NCBI GenBank assembly: GCA_026169045.1
Contig: JAPFDH010000033.1
Coordinates: 1 to 64,000, forward strand
Reading direction: 5' to 3'
DNA from: Lachnospiraceae bacterium
Lineage (GTDB): Bacteria > Bacillota > Clostridia > Lachnospirales > Lachnospiraceae
Length of the DNA: 64,000 bases
Position numbers and translations under genes: made by a program. Each line of letters starts with the position of its first letter. The first letter of the stretch is position 1. This document shows, one piece after another, positions 1-8,690 of the stretch. The notes beneath the pieces were generated by a model. That model saw only the letters and a list, made by a program, of their open reading frames with translations, did not search any database and had not been told where the DNA came from.

Positions 1-46
1 TAATTTCTTCATAATAGTCGGTAAAGATTCTTTGTAAAATATTCAT
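1..46 (-). CDS. Possible N-terminus of an IS91-like transposase (partial)
   Basis: On the minus strand an ATG at 46 opens a frame that stays open to the window edge and encodes MNILQRIFTDYYEEI. This resembles my recollection of the N-terminus of IS91-type (zinc-binding, Y1) transposases common in Lachnospiraceae. Only 15 residues are visible and no convincing Shine-Dalgarno site precedes the ATG, so the call is tentative. It could equally be a chance short frame. Confidence 0.35.
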   Translation of the reverse strand, partial: MNILQRIFTDYYEEI

Positions 47-78
47 AACTCTATTATGCATGAAAATGAAAAAAAAGA

Positions 79-115
79 AACCCCTAACCCCTCAAGATTG
101 AGGGGAAGGGGAGTT
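79..115. other. G/C-run hairpin
   Basis: Runs of C (81-84, 87-91) pair with runs of G (102-105, 108-111) around an AAGATT loop, giving a strong imperfect inverted repeat. It lies between the possible transposase start and the first chromosomal gene, and could be a terminator or part of a mobile-element end. No T-run follows it directly. Confidence 0.5.
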
Positions 116-116
116 G

Positions 117-137
117 AATAGGCGAAGCCTATTTTTT
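117..137 (+). terminator. Intrinsic terminator-like hairpin
   Basis: A perfect 7-bp stem AATAGGC-GAA-GCCTATT is followed by a T-run (132-137). It would stop plus-strand transcription entering from the left edge. Confidence 0.6.
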
Positions 138-328
138 ATACACATAAAATTTGAAATATTGGCTTTTCTTTCATAGAAAAAATATGTTAAAATAAAAAAG
201 AATAGAAGTATGATTCGTACTGCCGATTATCCTGAGAATAGGAAAGTTAGAAAATATGGATAAAAAGCGAACGGTTTCATAGAATAAGTTGTAGTTTGGT
301 TTCAACAATGGATAGAAAGGAGTCATAT

Positions 329-1168
329 ATGGAAGATTTTTTTGAAAGAAAAAAGGATTTTTTGGTTTGCGTAGACTCAGATGGATGCGCAATGGATACA
401 ATGGATATTAAACACATTGCATGTTTTGGACCGTGTATGGTGGAAGAATGGAATTTAAGTGAATGGGAAGCTCCTATTTTGAAAAGATGGAATGAGATTA
501 ATTTGTATCAAAAAACACGAGGAATCAATAGATTTAAAGCGTTAGCATTGATTTTAAGTGAAATTGATCATAATTATCAGAGAATTGAAGATTTGGATAC
601 CTTAATTTATTGGGCTGATCATGCCAAAGAATTGTCCAACAAAAGTCTGGAAACAGAAGCAGAGGAGAGAGACAGCATTTGTTTAAGAAAAGCGTTGGCT
701 TGGTCGAAAGCAGTGAATAAGAAAATTGATGAGCTGTCAGATGATGTGAAGAAGCCTTTTGCCGGTGTTCAGGAAGCACTGAAAGAAATTCACACATATG
801 CTGATATCGCCATTGTATCTTCTGCGAATCGTCAGGCGGTACTGGATGAATGGGAAAAAGAGCATATTTTGGAGTATACAGATATTGTGATGGCGCAGGA
901 CTGCGGAAGTAAGGCGCATTGTATAGAACTGCTGAAAAAGAAAGGGTATAGAGAAGATCATATATTAATGGTAGGAGACGCACCTGGAGATCTTCAGGCA
1001 GCCAGAAAAAATGAAGTAATGTTTTTCCCTATTTTAGTGAAGAAAGAAAAAGAATCCTGGGAAGAACTGAAAGACAAAGGACTGCATGCGCTTTTGGAGG
1101 GAACGTATCTGGGCGCATATGAAAAAGAGAAGGAAGAGGAGTTTTATAAAAATTTATCTTTGGAATAA
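329..1168 (+). CDS. HAD-superfamily hydrolase
   Basis: A 279-residue cytoplasmic phosphatase-like protein. HAD motif I is DSDG at residues 16-19 (nucleophile and acid Asp), motif II is SSAN near 163, and the motif IV acidic pair is GDAPGD near 216. The long helical stretch between motifs I and II fits a C1 cap. The start at 329 is preferred because AAAGGAG lies 6-8 bases upstream; an in-frame ATG at 296 has no such site. The substrate cannot be told from sequence. The gene stands alone, with a separate promoter for the next gene downstream. Confidence 0.85.
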   Translation: MEDFFERKKDFLVCVDSDGCAMDTMDIKHIACFGPCMVEEWNLSEWEAPILKRWNEINLYQKTRGINRFKALALILSEIDHNYQRIEDLDTLIYWADHAKELSNKSLETEAEERDSICLRKALAWSKAVNKKIDELSDDVKKPFAGVQEALKEIHTYADIAIVSSANRQAVLDEWEKEHILEYTDIVMAQDCGSKAHCIELLKKKGYREDHILMVGDAPGDLQAARKNEVMFFPILVKKEKESWEELKDKGLHALLEGTYLGAYEKEKEEEFYKNLSLE

Positions 1169-1193
1169 AATACCATAAGGTATGGAGTTTTGG

Positions 1194-1222
1194 TTGCACC
1201 GTAGCCAAAAGTATTGTATGAT
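1194..1222 (+). promoter_or_regulatory. Sigma-A-type promoter for the hydrolase-ftsW-HD operon
   Basis: TTGCAC (1194-1199), a 17-bp spacer, then TATGAT (1217-1222). It lies about 45 bp before the TTG start at 1269. Confidence 0.6.
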
Positions 1223-1268
1223 ACAAAAGATATAGCAATATGCAGAGAACAGGCTGGAGGAAAAAGAA

Positions 1269-2210
1269 TTGAAAAGAATTGTAAAAACAGGGATTGCCGC
1301 AGGATGTGCTGTGGAACTGTTTATGTCTGCTTATTTGTTTCTATATGCCTTTTATCGGGAAAAAATATACCTTTTGGGAAGAAAGAAAAAAGACGAAGCA
1401 TCGGAAGATTGGAATACTTTTTTGAGAAAGAGCAAAGAAGGGGAAGAATGGATGAAGACAAAGGAAACAGAAAGTATTTCCATTCTTTCTGAAGAGGGAC
1501 TCCGGCTGACCGCGACAATGTTATGGGCACCCAGACAGACTGGAAAGACAGTGATTGCAGTCCATGGATACCGAGGAAACGGAGTTCGTGATTTTGCCGG
1601 ATCCGCTGCATTTTATCATGAAATGGGATTTAATCTTCTGATGATCGATAACAGAGCCCATGGAAAAAGTGAGGGAAAATGGATTGGCTTTGGCTGGAAA
1701 GAAAAGAATGATATTCAAAGATGGTGCGAATATGTTTCAGATCGATTTCAAAATGAAGCACAAATTGCTTTGGTTGGCGTTTCCATGGGAGCAGCATCTG
1801 TTATGATGGCAGCAGGCGAAGCACTTCCCTCTCAGGTGAAATGTATCGTTGAAGATTGTGGTTATTCTTCTGTGTGGGATCAGTTTTTTTATTTATATTC
1901 CAATTATTCCAAATTTCCCAAATACTTAACACTTTGTATGACCAGCGGAATGAATAAACTGATAAACGGATTTACATTTAAAGAAGGCTCCAGTATTCAC
2001 CAGTTGAAGAAAAACAAAAGACCGGTTTTATTTATTCATGGGGGAGCAGATGATTTTGTTCCCACAAAAATGGTATATGATGTGTTTTCGGCAACGAAAG
2101 GTGAAAAACGTCTTCTTATTGTGGAAGGAGCTGGACATGCACTTAGTGTGGTGAAAGATCCAGAAAAATATTATGGCAGTATTAAAAAATTTTTATGTGA
2201 TTTTATATAG
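1269..2210 (+). CDS. Alpha/beta hydrolase (S9-like), membrane-anchored
   Basis: A 313-residue serine hydrolase with an N-terminal hydrophobic segment (about residues 5-27), suggesting an extracellular catalytic domain held by a signal anchor. The alpha/beta-hydrolase landmarks are HGYRG (oxyanion region), the nucleophile elbow GVSMG (Ser about 172), HGGADD (acid Asp about 260) and GAGHA (His about 289). Translation probably begins at the TTG at 1269, as GGAGG ends 8 bases upstream. It is the first gene of a run continuing into an FtsW-type gene 15 bases later. Such proteins are esterases or peptidases; the substrate is unknown. Confidence 0.85.
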   Translation: MKRIVKTGIAAGCAVELFMSAYLFLYAFYREKIYLLGRKKKDEASEDWNTFLRKSKEGEEWMKTKETESISILSEEGLRLTATMLWAPRQTGKTVIAVHGYRGNGVRDFAGSAAFYHEMGFNLLMIDNRAHGKSEGKWIGFGWKEKNDIQRWCEYVSDRFQNEAQIALVGVSMGAASVMMAAGEALPSQVKCIVEDCGYSSVWDQFFYLYSNYSKFPKYLTLCMTSGMNKLINGFTFKEGSSIHQLKKNKRPVLFIHGGADDFVPTKMVYDVFSATKGEKRLLIVEGAGHALSVVKDPEKYYGSIKKFLCDFI

Positions 2211-2225
2211 AAGGGAGAATAGTTT

Positions 2226-3467
2226 GTGAGAATTTTTTCTTATATAAAAGATCTGCTGTATGAACGCAAGTGGTTTAATCGTGCAGGGATTAATTACAAT
2301 ATGTTACTTGCAATTATTTTCCTTTGTGTATTTGGGTTGATTATGATTTATAGTGCAAGTTATTATTATGCACAGACAGCATACGGATACAGCTCAACGT
2401 ATTTCTTAAAAAATCAGGCAAAATATGTTATATTGGGTTTGGGCATGATGGTGATTCTTTCTTTTATTGATTATCATGTATGGAAAGAATTATCCGGTTT
2501 TGCTATTATAGGAGCATTTGCATTGGTTTTCCTTTTGCTGGTTCCGAAAATTGGAGTGGCATCCCATGGTGCAGTCCGTTGGCTGAAATTCGGACCGATC
2601 CAATTTCAGGCGGCAGAGCCGATTAAATTATGCATGATTATGTTTTTTGCGTATTTCATTGATAAAACCAAAATGGATACAAAGAAAAAAGCGGCTATTG
2701 CCTTGTCCATTGCAGGTGTGCTGGGAGTTTTAATTTGGAAGATTTCAGATAATATGAGTACGGCCATTATTATTGTTGGTATTTGTATTCTTTTGATATT
2801 TATAGCAAATCCCGGAATGAACGCGAAGATTTGTATTGCCGTTGTGATCACACTTCTTATATTGGCGCTGGTGGGAGTTTTTGTTATTGACCAGATTATT
2901 CCCGTTTCGGAAAATGAAAATTTCCGTATCACGAGAATTCGCGCATGGCTGCATCCGACGGATCCGTTGTATGCTTCTGATGAGGCTATGCAGCCGGCAC
3001 AGGCATTGTATGCGATTGGAGCAGGTGGACTATTTGGAAAAGGATTGGGACAAAGCTTAATTAAATTCCGTCTTCCCGAACCGCATAATGATTATATTTT
3101 AGCGATTATAGCGGAGGAACTGGGGATTTTCGGAATTGTTCTTTTGATGTTTTTATTTCTATATTTATTATATCAGATTTACCAGGTCGCTCAGAATGCT
3201 AAAGATTTGTTTGGAAAAATGATTGCTGCCGGAGTTTTTGCACAGATAGCACTTCAGGTGGTTTTAAACGTGGCCGTTGTATCCAGTGTGATCCCATCAA
3301 CCGGTGTCACACTACCGTTTATCAGTTCAGGAGGGGCTTCCATAACATTTCTTATGGCAGAGCTGGGAGTTGTGTTTAGTGTCGACAAATGGAATAAAGA
3401 ACAGGGTTACTATCAGGAAGCTAGAAAATATGTGGCTCAACAAGAAAAAAAATGGATACGAAAATAG
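2226..3467 (+). CDS. ftsW: SEDS-family peptidoglycan polymerase (FtsW/RodA/SpoVE type)
   Basis: A 413-residue polytopic membrane protein that should polymerise lipid II into glycan strands with a partner class B PBP. The SEDS signature is clear near the C-terminus: an N-rich segment, then PSTGVTLPFISSGG. The extracellular loop FRLPEPHNDYILAIIAEELG is typical of FtsW/SpoVE. The start is GTG at 2226 with AGAAGGGAG just upstream. It sits between a surface hydrolase and an HD-domain gene with short gaps, so all three are probably co-transcribed. Telling FtsW from SpoVE or RodA would need a phylogeny. Confidence 0.85.
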   Translation: MRIFSYIKDLLYERKWFNRAGINYNMLLAIIFLCVFGLIMIYSASYYYAQTAYGYSSTYFLKNQAKYVILGLGMMVILSFIDYHVWKELSGFAIIGAFALVFLLLVPKIGVASHGAVRWLKFGPIQFQAAEPIKLCMIMFFAYFIDKTKMDTKKKAAIALSIAGVLGVLIWKISDNMSTAIIIVGICILLIFIANPGMNAKICIAVVITLLILALVGVFVIDQIIPVSENENFRITRIRAWLHPTDPLYASDEAMQPAQALYAIGAGGLFGKGLGQSLIKFRLPEPHNDYILAIIAEELGIFGIVLLMFLFLYLLYQIYQVAQNAKDLFGKMIAAGVFAQIALQVVLNVAVVSSVIPSTGVTLPFISSGGASITFLMAELGVVFSVDKWNKEQGYYQEARKYVAQQEKKWIRK

Positions 3468-3492
3468 TTGAGAAGCATTAAGGAGGATGTCT

Positions 3493-4026
3493 ATGATTCA
3501 TAAAGCAATCATATTTGCCGCATGTGCCCATGAAGGACAGAAACGAAAAGGAAGTGATATCCCTTACATAGTACATCCATTTGAAGTGGCTCAAATTTTA
3601 ACGGAAGCAGGGGTATCAGAACAAGTAATCTGTGCTGGCCTGCTTCATGATACAGTGGAAGATACAAATGTGGTGTTGGAAGATATTCAAAATGAATTCG
3701 GAAATGAAGTAGCAGAGCTTGTGGGCCTGATGACAGAAGAAAAGACCTTGTCATGGGAACAGAGGAAGGAAAATGCGATACAAGCGGTAAATACTACAAT
3801 GTCACGAGATGCTAAAATGCTGGTTTGTGCAGATAAGTTATCCAATTTAAGAAGTATAAAAAATGATTTGGATCAAATAGGTGAAAATGTCTGGGCAAAA
3901 TTTAAACGTGGAAAAGAAAAACAAAAGTGGTACTATGGTAGTATGATCCGGCAATTGGCTGCTTTGGAAGGGAATGCTATGTATTGTGAATTGAAAATGC
4001 TGTTTCAACAAGTTTTCGGAGCATAA
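3493..4026 (+). CDS. HD-domain phosphohydrolase, SpoT/MESH1-like
   Basis: A 177-residue protein with the layout of stand-alone (p)ppGpp hydrolases: HEGQKRKG and YIVHPFEVA at the N-terminus (His 13 and 28), the HD motif LLHDTVEDT (about residue 52), and ADKLSNLRS further on. There is no synthetase, TGS or ACT domain, so it would be a small hydrolase-only alarmone phosphatase or a related nucleotide phosphohydrolase. The start at 3493 is chosen over ATG 3487 because AGGAGG (3481-3486) touches the first ATG but is correctly spaced from the second. It is the last gene of the operon and is followed by a strong terminator. Confidence 0.8.
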   Translation: MIHKAIIFAACAHEGQKRKGSDIPYIVHPFEVAQILTEAGVSEQVICAGLLHDTVEDTNVVLEDIQNEFGNEVAELVGLMTEEKTLSWEQRKENAIQAVNTTMSRDAKMLVCADKLSNLRSIKNDLDQIGENVWAKFKRGKEKQKWYYGSMIRQLAALEGNAMYCELKMLFQQVFGA

Positions 4027-4055
4027 AAGTATTCCAAATATCTGTTAGACAGATC

Positions 4056-4100
4056 GGTGTCATAAACTTCACATAAACGTGGAGTTTATGGCACCTTTTT
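4056..4100 (+). terminator. Intrinsic terminator
   Basis: A 15-bp near-perfect stem (GGTGTCATAAACTTC pairing with GGAGTTTATGGCACC, 4056-4095) is followed by five T. It ends the hydrolase-ftsW-HD transcript and sits 3' to 3' with the small gene at 4105-4260. Confidence 0.9.
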
Positions 4101-4104
4101 GTAA

Positions 4105-4260
4105 TTAATTTTTGTGATCCCATGCATCGTGTGACTGTTCCTGAATATGTTCATAAACGGTTTCTGTGATATCATCTGCCATGCTGGCAGCCCGTAAAAG
4201 TGCATAAATACAAAAAGCAGTGAGAATGAGTGCAAAGACGATTAGAAAAATTAAAAACAT
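4105..4260 (-). CDS. 51-residue single-pass membrane protein
   Basis: An ATG at 4260 preceded by AGGAGG at 5-base spacing opens a 51-codon frame ending in TAA at 4105. The protein begins MFLIFLIVFALILTAF, a clear transmembrane helix (about residues 2-22). It continues with a short soluble tail rich in acidic and polar residues, ending HDAWDHKN. The excellent ribosome-binding site, the sensible hydrophobic/polar split and the 3' end exactly at the neighbouring terminator argue for a real small gene. I do not recognise the family; a regulatory membrane micropeptide is one possibility. Confidence 0.65.
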   Translation of the reverse strand: MFLIFLIVFALILTAFCIYALLRAASMADDITETVYEHIQEQSHDAWDHKN

Positions 4261-4388
4261 AAAAGCCTCCTCTTGTCTGACTTATTATTTATATTTGCAT
4301 TAGTATTTTTGCCGCCACAGATGAAATTATACAAAAGTATAGAAAATTTTGATTTCAGCAGATACCAATGGATGAAACAGGTTGGATC

Positions 4389-4417
4389 TTGACAGAAAGA
4401 AAAACAAATTTTATAAT
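4389..4417 (+). promoter_or_regulatory. Consensus sigma-A promoter of the DAHP synthase gene
   Basis: TTGACA (4389-4394), a 17-bp spacer and TATAAT (4412-4417) form an exact consensus promoter 65 bp before the start codon. The short leader leaves no room for a T-box or a tryptophan-type attenuator. Confidence 0.9.
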
Positions 4418-4482
4418 GAAACCAAATTTTTTTTTGCATGGAAGTGTAAGCCAGGGTATTATCTGGCAGAAAGAGGGAAAAA

Positions 4483-5517
4483 ATGAGTTTTACATTTGAG
4501 AAAGAACTGCCCACACCGCAAGCGATTCGGGCAGAATATCCGATATCCGATAGAATTGCGGAAATAAAAGTAAAAAGAGATTCTGAAATCAGAGATGTAT
4601 TCACAGGAAAAAGTAATAAATTTGTGGTTATTATAGGTCCCTGTTCTGCTGATAACGAAGATGCAGTCTGTGACTATGTGAACCGTCTGAGTAATGTACA
4701 GGAAAAAGTAAAGGATAAGCTGATCCTGATCCCACGTATTTATACAAATAAACCAAGAACCACCGGTGAAGGATACAAGGGTATGATTCATCAGCCGGAT
4801 CCTGAAAAGAAACCGGATATGTTAGCCGGTATTTTGGCAATCCGTCGAATGCATATTCGTGCGATTGAGGAGAGCGGACTGACAGCAGCAGATGAGATGT
4901 TGTATCCGGAAAATTGGACATATCTTTCCGATTTATTATCTTATGTGGCGATTGGAGCCAGATCTGTGGAAAATCAGCAGCATCGTCTGACCATCAGTGG
5001 GATTGATATTCCGGCTGGAATGAAAAATCCAACCAGCGGTGATTATTCCGTTATGTTAAATTCTGTTTATGCCGGTCAGCACGGACATGATTTCATTTTC
5101 CGGGGATGGGAAGTCCGTACAACAGGAAATGAAATGACACATACGGTTTTACGAGGAGCTACCAACAAGCATGGTCAGGCCATACCAAATTATCATTATG
5201 AGGATTTGGTTCGTCTGGTAGACATGTATAATGAGCGTGATTTAAAAAATCCGGCATGTGTGGTAGATGCCAATCATTCCAATTCCAATAAGCAGTATAT
5301 GGAGCAGATCCGTATTGTAAAAGAAGTTCTTCACAGCAGAAGTCATTCGAAAGATGTGGCAGATCTTGTTAAAGGAGTTATGATCGAGAGTTACATTGAA
5401 GGTGGCTGTCAGAAAATCGGAGCAGAACATCATGTATATGGAAAATCCATTACGGATCCGTGTCTGGATTGGAAGTCATCGGAACAGCTTATCTATGAAA
5501 TAGCAGATAAAGTCTGA
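4483..5517 (+). CDS. aroF: 3-deoxy-7-phosphoheptulonate synthase (DAHP synthase, class I)
   Basis: A 344-residue enzyme condensing phosphoenolpyruvate and erythrose-4-phosphate, the first step of the shikimate pathway. Family hallmarks include IIGPCSADNEDAV (about residues 50-62), PRIYTNKPRTTGEGYKG (PEP-binding KPRT), GARSVENQQHR, DANHSNSNKQY (metal-binding His) and the C-terminal ESYIEGG. The length matches the AroF/G/H type without a fused chorismate mutase. It is a single-gene unit with its own consensus promoter and terminator. Feedback specificity (Phe, Tyr or Trp) cannot be assigned. Confidence 0.95.
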   Translation: MSFTFEKELPTPQAIRAEYPISDRIAEIKVKRDSEIRDVFTGKSNKFVVIIGPCSADNEDAVCDYVNRLSNVQEKVKDKLILIPRIYTNKPRTTGEGYKGMIHQPDPEKKPDMLAGILAIRRMHIRAIEESGLTAADEMLYPENWTYLSDLLSYVAIGARSVENQQHRLTISGIDIPAGMKNPTSGDYSVMLNSVYAGQHGHDFIFRGWEVRTTGNEMTHTVLRGATNKHGQAIPNYHYEDLVRLVDMYNERDLKNPACVVDANHSNSNKQYMEQIRIVKEVLHSRSHSKDVADLVKGVMIESYIEGGCQKIGAEHHVYGKSITDPCLDWKSSEQLIYEIADKV

Positions 5518-5534
5518 GGATCAGAAGGAAATTC

Positions 5535-5573
5535 AAAACGCTGCAGTACTGAATGAGTTCTGCAGCGTTTTTC
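5535..5573. terminator. Bidirectional intrinsic terminator
   Basis: A perfect stem AAAACGCTGCAG / CTGCAGCGTTTT lies between the convergent aroF and D,D-carboxypeptidase genes. Its flanking A and T runs would serve both directions. Confidence 0.85.
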
Positions 5574-5597
5574 ACATCGTTTTCTAAATATAGTGGA

Positions 5598-6824
5598 TTA
5601 TAACAGGCTTTGGGATAATAGTTTTTGGAAATAATCCCAGTATCCGGCTTTCTCCACGGATTCGGCAGCCAGTATGTTGACAGACCCCAGAATGGTATCA
5701 CCTAATCGATAGGTTAACGTACCTACCACATCGCCTTCGCTTATGGGGGCAGATGGATTTTCGATATAATTCCATTCTTTCGTAATGGAAGAAAGATCTT
5801 CTCCAGTGGTACTTAGATAGGAAAATACGGAATCGTATTTTAAAGAAATATCTTCTGTTTTTCCGTCTAAGACATTCAGGCGTGGTAATGCTTCCGGTGT
5901 TTCATCTTTGTATAATTTACAATTGGAATACCCATAATTAAAAAGGGTCTCGGCTTCCGCAAAACGAAGTTTATAATTGGGGCAGGCCATAATGACTGCG
6001 ATGAGTTCGACTCCGTCTTTTTCGGCAGTGGCAGATACACAATATTTTGCTTTACTGGTAGAACCTGTTTTCAGACCTGTGGTCCACTGATACTGTTTCA
6101 GAAGCTTGTTGGTGTTTGCAAGACCAAATTCTTTTGTCCCCTGAGCGGTGCTGTGTGTGATGTTTTCCATCCATATTCCGGAGTATTCTTTGATTTGCGG
6201 ATATTTGGTCAGCAGTTCCCGGCTCATGATTGCCACGTCGCGGGCTGAGGTATAATGATTATCGGAATCCGTGAGTCCGCAACAATCTTCAAAATGCGTA
6301 TTTTCCATTCCAAGAGATTGGGCCCGGGCATTCATTTGATTTACAAATTCTGCCTCACTTCCACTGATATATTCTGCCATAGTGACAGATGCATCATTTC
6401 CGCTGGCGACAACAATACATTTGATCAGTGTTTCTACTGTCTGCTGTTCTCCTTCTTCTAAGAATACCTGGGATCCTCCCATTGATTTTGCGTAAGCACT
6501 GGTAGTGGCAGTATCGGTCAGACTGATCTGACCGGAATCCAAAGCATCAAAAATTAAAAGGAGTGTCATGATTTTTGTGATACTGGCAGGACTTAACCGG
6601 GTATCCTCTTCCTGGCTGCAAATGATTTGTCCGGTACTTGCTTCCATTAAAACATAGGATGCAGCTGTAATTCCCAGATCAGGTGTAGCCGCTGTTGTTT
6701 CTGCTTCCGAGACGAGGTAAGATGACGGAGATTGGATTTCAGTGGTGTATGGAGTTAAAAGCGGATGAAAGAGATATGTAGTTAGACAAAGCGTCATGCA
6801 TAGATAATGAAAAAAGCTTTTCAT
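5598..6824 (-). CDS. dacF: D-alanyl-D-alanine carboxypeptidase (peptidase S11, DacF-like)
   Basis: A 408-residue secreted penicillin-binding protein that trims the terminal D-Ala from peptidoglycan pentapeptides. It shows the three active-site motifs in order: SITK (Ser about 81, Lys about 84), SGN (about 141) and KTG (about 245). The C-terminal PBP5-like beta domain follows. The N-terminus has a signal peptide (about residues 1-22). The start at 6824 is preferred over TTG 6842 because GGAAAGG is correctly placed before the ATG. The position near scpAB and sigK resembles sporulation dacF loci, but a vegetative DacA role is possible. Confidence 0.88.
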   Translation of the reverse strand: MKSFFHYLCMTLCLTTYLFHPLLTPYTTEIQSPSSYLVSEAETTAATPDLGITAASYVLMEASTGQIICSQEEDTRLSPASITKIMTLLLIFDALDSGQISLTDTATTSAYAKSMGGSQVFLEEGEQQTVETLIKCIVVASGNDASVTMAEYISGSEAEFVNQMNARAQSLGMENTHFEDCCGLTDSDNHYTSARDVAIMSRELLTKYPQIKEYSGIWMENITHSTAQGTKEFGLANTNKLLKQYQWTTGLKTGSTSKAKYCVSATAEKDGVELIAVIMACPNYKLRFAEAETLFNYGYSNCKLYKDETPEALPRLNVLDGKTEDISLKYDSVFSYLSTTGEDLSSITKEWNYIENPSAPISEGDVVGTLTYRLGDTILGSVNILAAESVEKAGYWDYFQKLLSQSLL

Positions 6825-6974
6825 AGTAACAACCTTTCCCAAGTCTTTAGTAACATTATAGGTAGAAATAGAGGAAAATATGCGAAAAAGTAGAAGAGAA
6901 ACGAAGGTTGATCTAGAAAGAAACAGTAAGACGAACGGATAGATGGTTTATGAACAAAGGATAAGGAGAATAGT

Positions 6975-7868
6975 ATGTGGTGGTTGATCATTCTTGGAAT
7001 CATTTTAGCCATAGGAATCGGATTACTTTGGCGTTCTCATTACGAATGCAGGACTTTGAGTGTGACAAGATATCAGGTACAGTCTGATAAAATAAAAAAA
7101 GAATTTGATGGATTTCGCATTGCTGTGTTGGCTGATTTGCATGATAATACATTTGGAGAAAAAAATGCTACCCTCATCGATGCTATACAAAAAGAAGCCC
7201 CTGATATTATTGTGATTGCCGGTGATATGGTTGTTGTTAAAGAATGGAAAAAGAAAGATTTTACGGTTTTAAAAAATCTTTTGTGGAAACTTCGGGATTA
7301 TCCTATTTACTATGGCAGCGGAAATCATGAACAGAGGATGGAATTAGAGACGGAACAATATCCGGGATGGTATGAAGAATTTCAGGATATTTTAAAGCGT
7401 TGCCATGTAAACTATTTAAAGAATGAGTCGCTGATATTACAGAGAGGAAATGCCAAAATAAGGATTACCGGTGTTTCCATTGATTCACAATATTATCAAA
7501 AGGGCAGCCCTAAGGAGATGGATAGTAATTATCTGAAAGAAAAGCTGGGACTGTGTAAAAAAGACGGATACCAGATTCTCATAGCACATTCCCCGCTATA
7601 CCTGGAACAATATGAACAATGGGGCGCAGATCTTACTTTTTCGGGACATTTTCATGGTGGAACCATTCGTCTGCCTTATTTGGGAGGAGTTATGTCTCCC
7701 CAGCTGCAATTTTTTACCAATCGGGATAAGGGGCGATTGAAAATTGGTGATGCGGATTGCATTATCAGCGGAGGTCTGGGAACGCATTCTATCAATATCC
7801 GATTAAATAACCTGCCGGAACTGATTTTTGTGACATTAGTATCAACGGAGAATAGAGCAGAAAAATAA
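6975..7868 (+). CDS. Membrane-anchored metallophosphoesterase
   Basis: A 297-residue protein with an N-terminal transmembrane helix (about residues 2-18) and a calcineurin-like phosphoesterase domain. Metal-ligand motifs appear in order: ADLHDN, GDMVV, GNHE, AHSP and GHFHGG. This matches the YkuE/YaeI-like group, which acts on phospholipid or pyrophosphate substrates. AAGGAG lies 8 bases upstream of the start. scpA follows after 20 bases, so it is probably the first gene of a metallophosphoesterase-scpA-scpB operon, divergent from dacF. Confidence 0.85.
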   Translation: MWWLIILGIILAIGIGLLWRSHYECRTLSVTRYQVQSDKIKKEFDGFRIAVLADLHDNTFGEKNATLIDAIQKEAPDIIVIAGDMVVVKEWKKKDFTVLKNLLWKLRDYPIYYGSGNHEQRMELETEQYPGWYEEFQDILKRCHVNYLKNESLILQRGNAKIRITGVSIDSQYYQKGSPKEMDSNYLKEKLGLCKKDGYQILIAHSPLYLEQYEQWGADLTFSGHFHGGTIRLPYLGGVMSPQLQFFTNRDKGRLKIGDADCIISGGLGTHSINIRLNNLPELIFVTLVSTENRAEK

Positions 7869-7888
7869 ACATACAAGGAGAGAGTGAT

Positions 7889-8677
7889 ATGAAACTATCA
7901 GTAAAGCTGGATACTTTTGAAGGCCCTCTGGATCTTTTGCTGCATCTGATTGATAAAAATAAAGTCAGTATTTATGATATTCCTATTGTACAGATCACAG
8001 ATCAATATATGGCATATGTCAAACAGATGGAAAAAACCGATTTGGATTTGGTCAGTGATTTTTTGGTAATGGCGGCAACACTTCTTTCCATAAAAGCCAA
8101 AATGCTTCTGCCGACGCAAAAGGATGAGGAAGGTGAAGAGATTGATCCGAGAGAAGAGCTGGTTGCACGGTTAATTGAATATAAATTATATAAATCCATG
8201 GCTCAGGAGTTAAAAGACCTTTATCAGGATGCAGATAAGAGTTTGTATAAAGCACCTACAATTCCGAAAGAAGTGGCAGCATATGAGGAACCTGTGGATT
8301 TGGATTGCCTGTTGAATGGAATAACTCTCCAAAAATTGCAAGATATTTTTCAAATGGTAATGCGCAGGCAGGTGGACAAAATTGATCCGATTCGCAGCAA
8401 ATTTGGAAATATAAAAAAGGATCCGGTTCGGCTTTCGGATAAGCTGGGATACATATTTGATTATGCAAAGGCGCATCGCAAATTTTCTTTTCAGCATTTG
8501 TTAGAGACTCAGCACACAAAAGCCGATGTAGTGGTGACATTTTTGGCATGCCTTGAATTAATTAAAATCGGACGTCTTTTGGTGGAGCAGGAGGATACGT
8601 TTTCGGATATTGATTTGGAATGGAATGAGGATTGTCCCAATCAGATTACCAAAGAAGATATGGAACAATATGATTGA
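7889..8677 (+). CDS. scpA: Segregation and condensation protein A
   Basis: A 262-residue kleisin of the SMC-ScpA-ScpB condensin complex. The N-terminal kleisin motif FEGPLDLLLHLI (residues 10-21) binds the SMC neck. The central region is acidic and the C-terminal winged helix contacts the SMC head. AAGGAG lies just upstream of the ATG. It is co-transcribed with scpB, whose start lies 14 bases beyond the stop. Confidence 0.95.
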   Translation: MKLSVKLDTFEGPLDLLLHLIDKNKVSIYDIPIVQITDQYMAYVKQMEKTDLDLVSDFLVMAATLLSIKAKMLLPTQKDEEGEEIDPREELVARLIEYKLYKSMAQELKDLYQDADKSLYKAPTIPKEVAAYEEPVDLDCLLNGITLQKLQDIFQMVMRRQVDKIDPIRSKFGNIKKDPVRLSDKLGYIFDYAKAHRKFSFQHLLETQHTKADVVVTFLACLELIKIGRLLVEQEDTFSDIDLEWNEDCPNQITKEDMEQYD

Positions 8678-8690
8678 TAGGGGGAAAACA

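Noticed and set aside
4389-4482. T-box or amino-acid attenuator before the DAHP synthase gene
   Set aside because: The leader after the consensus promoter is only about 60 bases, with no terminator or T-box bulge sequence.
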